Shown here: positions 1 through 6,941 of the stretch, in pieces
Layout of the letters: each line of letters begins with the position of its first letter
How positions within the stretch are numbered: the first letter of the stretch is position 1
DNA from: Novosphingobium sp. CF614
GTDB taxonomy: Bacteria > Pseudomonadota > Alphaproteobacteria > Sphingomonadales > Sphingomonadaceae
Direction: 5' to 3'
NCBI RefSeq assembly: GCF_900113255.1
Contig: NZ_FOOR01000009.1
Coordinates: forward strand, 78,288-142,287
Length of the DNA: 64,000 bases
The notes under the pieces: model-generated
What the model was told of the DNA's origin: nothing
Database searches by the model: none
What the model saw: the letters and a program-made list of their open reading frames with translations, nothing else
Position numbers and translations under genes: made by a program

Positions 1-351
1 AACTGCAGCTATACCGACAGCGACGGCATGGCCCTGTTCATGCAAGGCCCTTCCAAGGATGCGCGAACGCCGCATAACCGCCAGAGCATCGTCAAGGCGC
101 TGGGCATGCTGGCGGATTTCCGGGGCGGCAAGGACGTTCATCTGATCGTCGGGATGGCGCTGCTGGCGTTCATGGTCTCCGAAGCGATCCGCTTCACTTA
201 TATCCACCATCAGGTCCGGATCACGTGCAGCGACGATGCCATGACTTTCGCGCTTGCCGACTATGAGATCTACATGAAGAACTGGGCGGCGCTTTCAAAG
301 GGCGAGGTCCCGAAAGGCGCCGTGGCGAACCGGGTCTATACGTCCTATTGA
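1..351 (+). CDS. Ribosome-inactivating-protein-like domain (3' part, gene enters from left)
   Basis: The frame is open from base 1 (N-C-S-Y-T-D...), so this is the C-terminal 116 residues of a gene that starts outside the window. It carries the signature of rRNA N-glycosidases (ricin A chain/Shiga toxin A family): MVSEAIRFTYI at 172-204, where Glu (codon 181-183) and Arg (codon 190-192) match the catalytic E-x-x-R of ricin (E177/R180) and Shiga toxin. About 30 residues later comes NWAALSK, with a Trp at 283-285 in the place of ricin W211. The predicted helix before the motif (VGMALLAFMV) also fits the family. The active-site tyrosines would lie upstream of the window. If active, the protein would depurinate the sarcin-ricin loop of large rRNA. 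Such proteins are well known in plants, Shiga-toxin producers and Streptomyces. The family assignment is by motif reading only. Signal peptide, target and any immunity partner cannot be seen. Confidence 0.7.
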   Translation, partial: NCSYTDSDGMALFMQGPSKDARTPHNRQSIVKALGMLADFRGGKDVHLIVGMALLAFMVSEAIRFTYIHHQVRITCSDDAMTFALADYEIYMKNWAALSKGEVPKGAVANRVYTSY

Positions 352-380
352 TGAGGCCCGTTTTGAGCGACCTTGCGATC

Positions 381-977
381 ATGACCGCGCCTGCCCGCAA
401 CCTTTCCCCCACCCGTTTCGGCGCCTGCCTGCTTTCCGCCCTGTGCCTCACGCTTGCCGCCTGCGGCGGCGGCGTGCGCTATCGTCCGGTCAGCGATACC
501 CCGGTACGGATCGGGCCGCCCTACACGGTGCGCGGGACGACTTACACGCCCGCCGCCCAGCCGGGCTACGACATGCTGGGCTACGCGACGTGGTACGGCA
601 GCGAGAGCGGCAACCAGGTCGCCAATGGCGAGCGGTTCCGGCCCGACTGGATCACCGCCGCGCACAAGACGCTGCCGCTGCCCTGCTACGTCGAGGTTAC
701 TTCGCTCGACACCGGGCGGCGCATCCTGGCGCGGATCAACGATCGCGGGCCGTTCGGCGAAGCCGCGCGGATCATCGACCTGTCGAAAGGCGCCGCCGAA
801 CGGCTCGGCGTGCGCGCGAAAGGCAAGGCGGCGGTGCGGGTGCGCGTGGTCGAACCCGACGCGCGCGACCGCGCGGCGCTGCGCAAGGGCCATGCGGCGC
901 GCGATCTGCCGCCGGTATCGGCCCGCGCGCTGGCCGACCTCCAGGCCCAGTTCGCGCGCGGGGTCGGCGCGCGCTGA
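381..977 (+). CDS. rlpA: RlpA-family septal ring lytic transglycosylase (lipoprotein)
   Basis: Protein of 198 aa when started at ATG 381. Upstream in-frame TTG 348 and ATG 351 are possible, but they overlap the previous stop and put 10-11 extra residues before the signal peptide. A lipoprotein signal is visible (hydrophobic stretch then LTLAAC). The double-psi beta-barrel of RlpA follows, with the family sequences GYATWYG, NGERF, AAHKTLPLPCYVEV and the catalytic-type RINDRGPF. Known members cleave peptidoglycan glycan strands lacking stem peptides at the septum. There is no C-terminal SPOR domain, so septal targeting by SPOR is not expected. It follows the RIP-like gene by about 30 bp on the same strand; a functional link is not implied. 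Confidence 0.85.
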   Translation: MTAPARNLSPTRFGACLLSALCLTLAACGGGVRYRPVSDTPVRIGPPYTVRGTTYTPAAQPGYDMLGYATWYGSESGNQVANGERFRPDWITAAHKTLPLPCYVEVTSLDTGRRILARINDRGPFGEAARIIDLSKGAAERLGVRAKGKAAVRVRVVEPDARDRAALRKGHAARDLPPVSARALADLQAQFARGVGAR

Positions 978-987
978 AAGCGCGGGT

Positions 988-1110
988 TCAGGCCACCGCC
1001 TCGGCGTAGAGTTCGGTTTCCTTGCCGATCAGGATATCCGCCAGGAACCAGTAGGCCTCGCCCCAGGCGGACAGGACCTCGTCGGTCGCGGCATCGCCCA
1101 GCACGTCGCG
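988..1110 (-). pseudogene. C-terminal remnant of a single-domain globin
   Basis: On the minus strand an open stretch ends at a stop at 990-988 and encodes about 42 residues of the form VRDVLGDAATDEVLSAWG-EAYWFLADILIGKE-TELYAEAVA. This is the typical C-terminal half of the bacterial haemoglobin/flavohaemoglobin globin fold (last two helices, LADILIGKE). The rest of the globin, including the haem-ligand histidine, is absent: upstream the similarity stops near 1110 and the frame meets a stop close to 1150. It abuts the Rrf2 remnant on the other strand, so the usual regulator/globin pair seems to have been fused by a deletion. Nonfunctional. Confidence 0.6.
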
Positions 1111-1377
1111 GACATCCGCCTGGGCGATGTCGTGCGGCTGACCGAGCCATGTCTTTCACCCGCCGACTGCGGCAGCTGCGTGCTGCGCCGGAGTTGCGGC
1201 CTGACCGCGATGCTGGGCCGGGCGATGGCCGCCTTCCTGGCCGAGCTTGATGGACAGACGCTGGCCGAAGCCGCGGCGCAATCGCGCCTGCCCGCCGCCT
1301 TCACCGCGGCGGGAACCCGGGACCCACTTCCTGCATTTACTCGCGGAGAGGAGAAACATCATGAGCATCGGAGCTGA
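1106..1377 (+). pseudogene. C-terminal remnant of an Rrf2-family (NsrR-type) regulator
   Basis: The plus-strand frame reads DIRLGDVVRLTEPCL, then CGSCVLRRSCGL, then AMAAFLAELDGQTLAEAA. These are the Rrf2 family landmarks: the I-x-L-G-x-V-V-R-x-T-E-P wing/helix region, a three-cysteine cluster that ligates the Fe-S cluster in NsrR-type proteins, and the C-terminal helix AFLAxLDxxTLA. The N-terminal winged helix-turn-helix is missing, and no start codon or SD precedes the homologous part. NsrR is the nitric-oxide-sensing repressor usually found next to the haemoglobin gene whose remnant lies at 988-1110. The frame ends at 1377, overlapping the start of the following small ORF. Confidence 0.6.
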
Positions 1378-1525
1378 AATACCCTTCCGCCGCACGCAGC
1401 GCGGCCGGAACGCGACGGGATCGCTGATCTTCGACCGGCAGCGCGAGGACCGCCTGCGTGAGGGTCGGGTGTCGGACGACGAAGAGATGCGCATCTGGTC
1501 GAACGGGCGGTTCCGCAAGGCCTGA
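1361..1525 (+). CDS. Small hypothetical protein, 54 aa
   Basis: ATG 1361 is preceded by a good Shine-Dalgarno (GGAGAGGAG about 8 nt upstream), which is why this start is chosen over the longer frame from 1247. The product is short, basic and polar (many Arg, Asp, Glu), with no membrane segment or recognised domain. It reads out of the Rrf2 remnant and was perhaps the next gene of that operon. Its last codons and its stop (1523-1525) lie inside the first unit of a 13-bp tandem repeat. I do not recognise the family. Confidence 0.45.
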   Translation: MSIGAEIPFRRTQRGRNATGSLIFDRQREDRLREGRVSDDEEMRIWSNGRFRKA

Positions 1526-1590
1526 GGGCAAGGCCTGAGGGCAAGGCCTGAGGGCAAGGCCTGAGGGCAAGGCCTGAGGGCAAGGACTGA
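1517..1590. repeat. 13-bp tandem repeat, five full copies
   Basis: The unit AAGGCCTGAGGGC is repeated exactly five times (1517-1581), followed by a partial, diverged sixth copy to 1590. The array begins within the end of the 54-aa ORF, whose TGA stop lies in unit 1. Each 13-bp unit shifts frame, so changes in copy number would not affect the protein. A perfect array of this kind is prone to slippage. Confidence 0.95.
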
Positions 1591-1638
1591 TCTTCGCCGC
1601 GAAGTTCAAAGAGGGGCTCGTCACGCGCCCCTCCGCCC

Positions 1639-1673
1639 AGCCCTCTTCCCGACCGGGGAGAAGGAAGAGGGCT
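1639..1673. terminator. 11-bp inverted repeat, possible terminator
   Basis: AGCCCTCTTCC (1639-1649) and GGAAGAGGGCT (1663-1673) are perfect inverted repeats around a 13-nt loop. There is no T-run on either side, so this may instead be a dispersed intergenic palindrome. It lies between the small ORF and the end of btuD. The remainder of 1591-1966 holds no convincing gene. Confidence 0.45.
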
Positions 1674-1850
1674 GAGGCCCCCTGAAGCAGGATGATTCGG
1701 CCGCGAGCGCGATGCCCGGCGAGACCCCCCCGGCGAGACCGGAGTGTACCCGGCAAAAAACGCTGTCCTACATCGCCCGGCCATGACACGGTGCATATGG
1801 CATCCGGTGCCGTGCTCTTTGCATCGTTAATAGCAAAGTCCCGTGATCGG

Positions 1851-1968
1851 CGGGTTTCCTTGTCTTCGACTATCGCGAGCCGACGCAGGCAGTGTGGCGA
1901 ATCAGGGTATTGGCCAGGGCGGTGTAGTGCCGCCCTGGATCGCTTCGTCGTTTCGAGTAAAGCCCCCT
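1851..1968. repeat. Degenerate copy of the dispersed MITE-like repeat
   Basis: The stretch contains the recognisable core of the repeat seen complete at 22264, 39626 and 52727: a CGCGAGCCG block, GGCAGTGTGGCGAATC, GCCGCCCTGGATCGCTTCG. The terminal ATACCAA/TTGGTAT ends are not preserved. It fills the space downstream of btuD. Confidence 0.45.
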
Positions 1969-2701
1969 ATCCCACCGAAAGCGCCCTGGCGCCGGGCTCT
2001 CCCAGCCAGCGCGCGGGGCAGTTCCAGACGCGCGCGATCAATCCCGGATCGAGCGCGCTTTCGGGCGGGCCGTCGGCGGCGAGGCGGCCCTGGTCCAGCA
2101 CGATCACCCGGTCGGCATGGTTCATCGCCATGGCAAGGTCATGCAGCACCAGCACCACGCCGCGTCCGGCCCTTGCCTGTTCCCCAAAGCGCCCCACCAG
2201 CGCGGCGGCATGGCCGAGGTCGAGATTGGCGAGCGGCTCGTCGGCCAGCAGCCAGCCGGGGCGCGTCGCCAGCACCCGCGCCATCAGCGCCCGCGCCCGC
2301 TCGCCGCCGGACAGGCGCGAAACCGGACGGTGGCGGAACGCCTCGAGGTCCATCGCCGCCAGGGCCTCGTCGATCGCGGCCCGCGCCTCGCCCGCCCCGC
2401 GCCAGGGCAGGCGGCCCAGCGACACCAGCACTTCGACGGACAGGTCCCACGCAACCTCGGGCGATTGCGGCAGGTAGCCGATCGCCCGCGCGCGCGCCTG
2501 GTGGGCGATCCGCGCGAGCGGGGTGCCGTCCAGCGCGACATGCCCGCCATCCGGCCGCAGCAGCCCGGCCAGGCAGGCCAGCAGCGTCGATTTGCCGGCC
2601 CCGTTCGGCCCGCAGATCGCGGTGACCTCGCCCGGATGCAGCGCGAGCGACAAGCCGCTCAGCCGGCCTTTCACGCCAAGGTCGAAAGCCTGCAGGCTCA
2701 T
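1967..2701 (-). CDS. btuD: Vitamin B12 ABC transporter ATP-binding protein
   Basis: ATPase of 244 aa, started at ATG 2701. That start overlaps the btuC stop by 4 bp (ATGA), which decides it over the much longer open frame. Walker A is GPNGAGKSTLL, the Q-loop is LPQSPEV, the ABC signature is LSGGERARAL, Walker B is GWLLADEPLANLD, and the H-switch is LVLHDL. It belongs to the iron-siderophore/cobalamin import class (FepC/BtuD). Assignment to B12 follows from the riboswitch-controlled btuB at the head of the operon. It would power BtuC in the inner membrane. Confidence 0.88.
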   Translation of the reverse strand: MSLQAFDLGVKGRLSGLSLALHPGEVTAICGPNGAGKSTLLACLAGLLRPDGGHVALDGTPLARIAHQARARAIGYLPQSPEVAWDLSVEVLVSLGRLPWRGAGEARAAIDEALAAMDLEAFRHRPVSRLSGGERARALMARVLATRPGWLLADEPLANLDLGHAAALVGRFGEQARAGRGVVLVLHDLAMAMNHADRVIVLDQGRLAADGPPESALDPGLIARVWNCPARWLGEPGARALSVG

Positions 2702-3663
2702 GCCAGGCCCTTCCGCATCCGCAGCAGCAAGTGCAGGAAGAACGGCGCACCCAGCAGGCTGAGCGCGATGCCGAGGCGCAGCTCGCCCCCGGCCAGCGGC
2801 AGGATCCGGCACAGGCAATCGGCGATCAGCAGCAGCAGCGCACCGGCCAGCGCGCTCGGCACGATCAGCGAGGACGGGCGGCGGTCGGTCAGCGGGCGCA
2901 CCAGGTGCGGCACCACCAGGCCGACGAAGCCGATCACTCCCGCCACCGCCACGCTCGCCCCCACGGTCAGGCCGATCCCCACGATCATCAGCGCCTGCAG
3001 CCGGCGCGGATCGAAGCCCAGCGAACGCGCCGCCGCCTCCCCCAGCGTCAGCGCGTCGAGCGCGCGCGCGGCGGCCAGCAGCACGCCGATCCCGGCCAGC
3101 GTCAGCGGCGTCGCGATCCAGACATCCCGCCAGGACCGGTCCGCCAGCGCACCCATCAGCCAGGTGACGATCTCGCTCATCGCAAAAGGGGTGGGGGCAA
3201 GGCTGATGGCAAGGCTCATCAGCGCGCCGGCCAGGCTGGAGATCATCAGCCCGGCCAGCGTGAACAGCGCCACGCCGCCCTCCCGTCCGGCGATCAGCGC
3301 CAGCAGCGCCATCGCTCCGCCGGCGCCGATCAGCGAGAACAGCGGCAGCAGCCAGGCCGAGGCGGCATAGCCAGTCCAGAAGCTGAGCACCGCGCCCAGC
3401 GCCGCGCCCGGCGCCATGCCGAACAGGCCCGGATCGGCCAGCGGATTGCGCAGGAAACCCTGCATCGCCGCTCCCGCCGCGCCCAGCCCGGCGCCCAGCA
3501 CCAGCGCCAGAGCCGCGCGCGGCAGGCGCAATTGCATGAGGATCACCGAGGCATTGCGCGTTTCCGGCGCGAAGGGATCGATCCACACCCGCCCGGCGAG
3601 CAGCGACAACGGCACCGCCAGCGCCAGGGCGGCGAGAAGGAGAAGGATGAGGCGGCGGTTCAC
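2698..3663 (-). CDS. btuC: Vitamin B12 ABC transporter permease (FecCD family)
   Basis: Protein of 321 aa from GTG 3663 (VNRRLILLLL...), the usual length of FecCD/BtuC permeases. The frame remains open well upstream, but that part only translates the repeat element in btuF. GTG 3663 overlaps the btuF stop (GTGA), a typical coupled start. The sequence shows about ten hydrophobic helices and the family motifs LRLPRAALALVLGAGLGAAG, GFLRNPLADPGLFGM and GVIGFVGLVVPHLVR. The latter two contribute to the translocation path and the BtuD coupling helices. It forms the membrane channel for B12 delivered by BtuF. Confidence 0.87.
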   Translation of the reverse strand: MNRRLILLLLAALALAVPLSLLAGRVWIDPFAPETRNASVILMQLRLPRAALALVLGAGLGAAGAAMQGFLRNPLADPGLFGMAPGAALGAVLSFWTGYAASAWLLPLFSLIGAGGAMALLALIAGREGGVALFTLAGLMISSLAGALMSLAISLAPTPFAMSEIVTWLMGALADRSWRDVWIATPLTLAGIGVLLAAARALDALTLGEAAARSLGFDPRRLQALMIVGIGLTVGASVAVAGVIGFVGLVVPHLVRPLTDRRPSSLIVPSALAGALLLLIADCLCRILPLAGGELRLGIALSLLGAPFFLHLLLRMRKGLA

Positions 3664-4748
3664 GATCGCACCTTGAGGCCCACTGTCCTCCCCGGCACGG
3701 GGAGGTGGCGGCGCGAAGCGCTGACGGCGGGGATTTCCCATCGAGGCGCCGTGCCCGGACGAGTATCCCCTCCACCGCCTTCGGCGGTCCCCCTCCCCGT
3801 GCCGCGGAGGACAGCATCGCGATGGAAACCCGCCGGAGATCGAGCGATTCGACGCTGCCCCGGATTCGATGTTCGCTGCTCCAGCCCCCGCCTCACTTGC
3901 CCCAGCCGCGCCAGTGCGCGCGGGATGGTGGGGCCGCCGCACCACAGCAGCGCGCTGTCAAGCGGCGCGCGGGTGGTGCCCGGGATCGCTCGCAGCGCCG
4001 GGTGGCGCAGCATCCGGTCTTCCTCCGATCGCGGATTGCCCACCGCGAAGATCACTTCCGGCGGATCGGCCAGGATGCGTTCGAGCGGAAGGTAATCGGC
4101 CTGCGAAAGCCCGCGCGCGGCGGCGGCGTTGACGAAGCCGGCACGGCGGAGCAAGTCGGCGATCAGGGTGCCGTCACCCGCGACGATGCCGCCCGATTGC
4201 CAGACCAGCGCCGGCACCAGCGCGGCGCCGGCGGGCGGCGCGGCATCCTTGACCGCGGCTTCGATGCGCCCGACCAGCGCCTCTCCCGCAGCGGGGTTCC
4301 CCGCCAGCGCGCTCAGCTCGCGCACTTGCGCTTCGGACGCGGCGACGTCGGCGGGGATGGGCAGGGTCACGACCCGGATGCCAAGGTCCCGCAGCGCCTG
4401 CCGGGTCGTCGGGGCCAGGAAGGAACCCGCCACCACCACGTCCGGAGCGAGCGCCGCCACTTCCTCGACCGAGCCCGAAGTCGCCGGAAAGCGCCGCGCC
4501 AGGCCAAGGTCCATCGAACTCGAGGCCGGATCGCGGCTGTAGTGCGAGATCGCCAGCAACTGCCCCGGCACCGCGACTTCGGCGAGGATCGCGTCGGTGC
4601 AGGGGTTGAGCGAGACCACCGTGGGCTGGGCATGTCCGGCGGCCGGCCCAGCCGCCGCCCCCGGCGAGCACGAAGCCAGCAGCAGGCAGGCGACAAGGCC
4701 TCCCCTCCCTTTCAGGGGAGGGGCCGATGGCGGAGCCCCTCGCCTCAC
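3660..4748 (-). CDS. btuF: Cobalamin-binding lipoprotein BtuF with repeat-derived C-terminal tail
   Basis: Protein of 362 aa from GTG 4748, whose start overlaps the btuB stop (GTGA). A lipoprotein signal is visible (VACLLLASC). The solute-binding fold of the B12/siderophore class follows: VVSLNPCTDAILAEV, ISHYSRDP, EEVAALAPDVVVAG and PLERILADPPEVIFAVG. The family homology ends near residue 295 (RALARLGQVRRGLEQ). The last 65 or so residues are mostly encoded by a 132-bp palindromic element (3683-3814) inserted in frame; after it the reading frame returns to a short original end (GLKVRS) and the stop that overlaps btuC. The n-region of the signal peptide also reads through a GC-rich palindrome (4698-4725). 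The tail is Gly/Arg-rich and unlikely to fold. I infer that binding function is kept. Confidence 0.8.
   Translation of the reverse strand: MRRGAPPSAPPLKGRGGLVACLLLASCSPGAAAGPAAGHAQPTVVSLNPCTDAILAEVAVPGQLLAISHYSRDPASSSMDLGLARRFPATSGSVEEVAALAPDVVVAGSFLAPTTRQALRDLGIRVVTLPIPADVAASEAQVRELSALAGNPAAGEALVGRIEAAVKDAAPPAGAALVPALVWQSGGIVAGDGTLIADLLRRAGFVNAAAARGLSQADYLPLERILADPPEVIFAVGNPRSEEDRMLRHPALRAIPGTTRAPLDSALLWCGGPTIPRALARLGQVRRGLEQRTSNPGQRRIARSPAGFHRDAVLRGTGRGTAEGGGGDTRPGTAPRWEIPAVSASRRHLPVPGRTVGLKVRS
3683..3814. repeat. 132-bp element with long terminal inverted repeats inside btuF
   Basis: The element begins CTGTCCTCCCCGGCACGGGG and ends with the inverted complement (...CCCCGTGCCGCGGAGGACAG). 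About 23 of 24 terminal bases pair, and an inner hairpin CACCGCCTTCGGCGGT lies near the right arm. Its length is exactly 44 codons, and it has no stop in the btuF frame. It resembles small nonautonomous palindromic elements; no transposase is present. Confidence 0.75.
4698..4725. repeat. GC-rich palindrome in the start region of btuF
   Basis: GGCCTCCCCT and AGGGGAGGGGCC flank a short CCCTTTC loop and form a strong hairpin. On the minus strand it lies within the first codons of btuF, before the lipoprotein signal, so it could slow or attenuate btuF translation. It resembles the arms of the 3683-3814 element (CCTCCCC/GGGGAGG). Confidence 0.5.
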
Positions 4749-6562
4749 ATCTTCACCCGCACCCCGGCATAGGCCGAACGGCCGGGAGTGCCGTAAGTGC
4801 GCACCACTTCGTAGTGCTCGTCGAACAGGTTCTCGACCCGGCCATAGACTTCCACGTTGCCGGTCACCGCGAAAGCACCGCGCAGGCCCACGACGAGGTG
4901 GCCGTCGACGTAGTTGCCATTGGCCGTGTCGTCATAGCGCCCACCCCCCACGCGCAAGTCCGCGCCGAGCTTCAGGCCGATGTCCCAAGCTTTGTCGAGG
5001 CTGGCGTGGAGGTTGCTCTTCGGCCGCCGGGCCAGCCGGGTGCCGGTCCGCTGGTTGACGGCGTCGAGGTAAGTATAGGCCAGGTTCACGTCGAACCCGT
5101 TCCAGTTCGTCACCTGCATGCCCAGCTCCACGCCCTGCGCCCGCGCGCGGCCGACGTTGTAGTAGTTGTAGCTGGCCAGGTCATAGTCGATCAGGTTCCT
5201 GGTCCTGCGATCGAAGTAGGTGATCGTGAAGCGCCCGGTGCCTTCGGCGAAGGGCTGTTCAACGCCCGCGTCCCAGCCCTTCGACGTCTCGGGATCGAGC
5301 GCGCGGAAACCGCCGTTGGTATAGAGCTGGTACAGCGAAGGCGCCTTGAAACCCTCGCCATAGCTGGCCCGCAGCACCGGCGCGTCTTCGCCCGATCCGA
5401 TCACCCAGGCGCCGTTGGCGGCGAAAGTGGTCCTGTGGCCGAAATCCTCGTGATCGTCGTAGCGCAGGCCGCCGTTGAGCGTCAGCCCCTCCAGCGGGTG
5501 CAGCGTCAGGTTGCCGAAGTAGCTGTCGATCGAGGTCGAATCCTTCGATCCGAAGTTGTCGTCGAACTTCTGCCGCTCGGTCTCGGCGCCGAGCAGGATC
5601 GATGCCATCTCCACCGGCGCGAACGAGACCTGGCCCTCCACCCGCTCGGTGCGTCCGTTGGTTTCGTAGGGGCCGAACACCGCGTGATCCGATACGCGCC
5701 GGGTGTCGTTCAGCCCATAGCCGACGCGGGCCGACAGGCGATCGTCAAGGCCGGAATAGCGCAAGTTGGCATAGCCCAGCACATCGCGCTTGAGCCCCAG
5801 GTTGAGCGCGTCGGCGCCGGTGTCGTCGTAATCGTAGTTCGCCCTGGTCCAAAAGCCGCCGGCATCGACCGAAAGGCCCTGCGTCAGTTCCGCTTCGGCG
5901 CGGGCATTGGCGCTCCTGCTTTCGAAGCCGTCCTTTTCGGCGGCGCCGCGGCGCTCGTCGAAGGCCGAATAGCCGTCGCCCTTCAGCCACTGGCCGCCCA
6001 GCGTCAGGCCGACGGGACCCAGCTTGCCGGCCGCCGACGCGCCCACCTGCCTGCGGTCGCGCCAGCCGTATTCGGCCTGCCCGCGCGCGGTCCACTGGTC
6101 GGTCGGGCGCGCGGTGATGAAGTTGACGACGCCGCCGATCGCGCGGCTGCCCCACAGCACGCCCGAGGAACCGCGCACCACTTCGACCCGGTCGAACTGG
6201 CCGATGGTGAGCGCGCCGAAATCGAACCCGCCGCCGACATCGCCCGGATCGTTGATGCGCACGCCATCGATCAGGACCAGCGACTGCGCGTTCTCGGCCC
6301 CGCGGATGAAGACGCTGGAGGGCTGGCCGAAGCCGCCGGACTGGACGGTCGAAATGCCGGGCAAGCGCGCCAGCACTTCGGTCGCGGCGGCCGCCTGGGT
6401 GCGCTCGATATCCGCGCGGGTGACGACGCTGACCGACTGGCCGATCTGGCTACGCGGGGTTTCGGTGCGGGTGGCGGTGACGACGATGGTATCGTCAGCC
6501 TCGTCGGCCATCGCGGGCACGCTCACGGCAAGCGCCGTGCCCAGCAAAAACGGATATTTCAT
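4745..6562 (-). CDS. btuB: TonB-dependent vitamin B12 receptor
   Basis: Outer-membrane receptor of 605 aa. Start ATG 6562 (MKYPFLL) is chosen because GGAGGA lies 6 nt upstream; ATG 6568 would touch the SD. A cleavable signal peptide ends at AMADE. The TonB box is DTIVVTATR, the plug domain contains ARLPGISTVQSGG and VLIDGVRINDPG, and the 22-strand barrel ends in an aromatic-poor VRVKM. The length matches E. coli BtuB (about 614 aa). A cobalamin riboswitch precedes it, so expression is expected to fall when B12 is plentiful. The btuF, btuC and btuD genes follow with 4-bp overlaps, which makes the substrate assignment strong. Confidence 0.92.
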   Translation of the reverse strand: MKYPFLLGTALAVSVPAMADEADDTIVVTATRTETPRSQIGQSVSVVTRADIERTQAAAATEVLARLPGISTVQSGGFGQPSSVFIRGAENAQSLVLIDGVRINDPGDVGGGFDFGALTIGQFDRVEVVRGSSGVLWGSRAIGGVVNFITARPTDQWTARGQAEYGWRDRRQVGASAAGKLGPVGLTLGGQWLKGDGYSAFDERRGAAEKDGFESRSANARAEAELTQGLSVDAGGFWTRANYDYDDTGADALNLGLKRDVLGYANLRYSGLDDRLSARVGYGLNDTRRVSDHAVFGPYETNGRTERVEGQVSFAPVEMASILLGAETERQKFDDNFGSKDSTSIDSYFGNLTLHPLEGLTLNGGLRYDDHEDFGHRTTFAANGAWVIGSGEDAPVLRASYGEGFKAPSLYQLYTNGGFRALDPETSKGWDAGVEQPFAEGTGRFTITYFDRRTRNLIDYDLASYNYYNVGRARAQGVELGMQVTNWNGFDVNLAYTYLDAVNQRTGTRLARRPKSNLHASLDKAWDIGLKLGADLRVGGGRYDDTANGNYVDGHLVVGLRGAFAVTGNVEVYGRVENLFDEHYEVVRTYGTPGRSAYAGVRVKM

Positions 6563-6671
6563 ATGCATTCCTCCGAACCTTGAACGAAATGCCGTTCATG
6601 GCGGAGGGCGCGCAGGCCTCATGCGCGCGTCTCGCTGCTTTCCGGTGCACCCCGCCCGGCGCGGAACGACC

Positions 6672-6858
6672 ATCCTGGGCAGGTCTCCTGACTCCCGGAT
6701 CGATGCCCGCCCCCGCCTTCCCAGCCCGTTGCGGGGCCAGTGGCATGTCGGAGGCGCACTCCCCGGTCACAGTTGCGGGGGCAGCGCCGGAGTCGAACCG
6801 GCTTCCCTCTTCGGCCCGCGCCCTTGCAAGGCACGCGGACAACCCATGACGTGCCCGG
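6672..6858 (-). promoter_or_regulatory. Cobalamin (AdoCbl) riboswitch
   Basis: Read on the minus strand, the leader holds the class hallmarks in order: GGGAAGCCGGTTCGACTCCG near 6808-6790, CCCCCGCAACTGTGACCGGGG (the conserved B12-box region), GCCACTGG, GGGAAGGCGGGG, then AGTCAGGAGACCTGCC just before 6674. It lies about 110 bp upstream of the btuB start. The 3' part leading into btuB (6671-6563) would hold the expression platform; I did not fold it. Confidence 0.95.
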
Positions 6859-6941
6859 CCGATAGTGCGGCACGGCACGCTTGGCAAGTACGCGCCCCCG
6901 AGGCCGTGGGGCGGATTGCGCGAACGCGTGTGCCCCCTTCG

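Noticed and set aside
1967..3817. 616-aa minus-strand frame covering btuD and beyond
   Set aside because: Only the last 244 residues are BtuD. The upstream part is an out-of-frame reading of btuC; the ATGA overlap sets the start at 2701.
4727..6583. 618-aa plus-strand frame opposite btuB
   Set aside because: An antisense shadow produced by high-GC codon bias; the minus-strand frame has signal peptide, TonB box and barrel.
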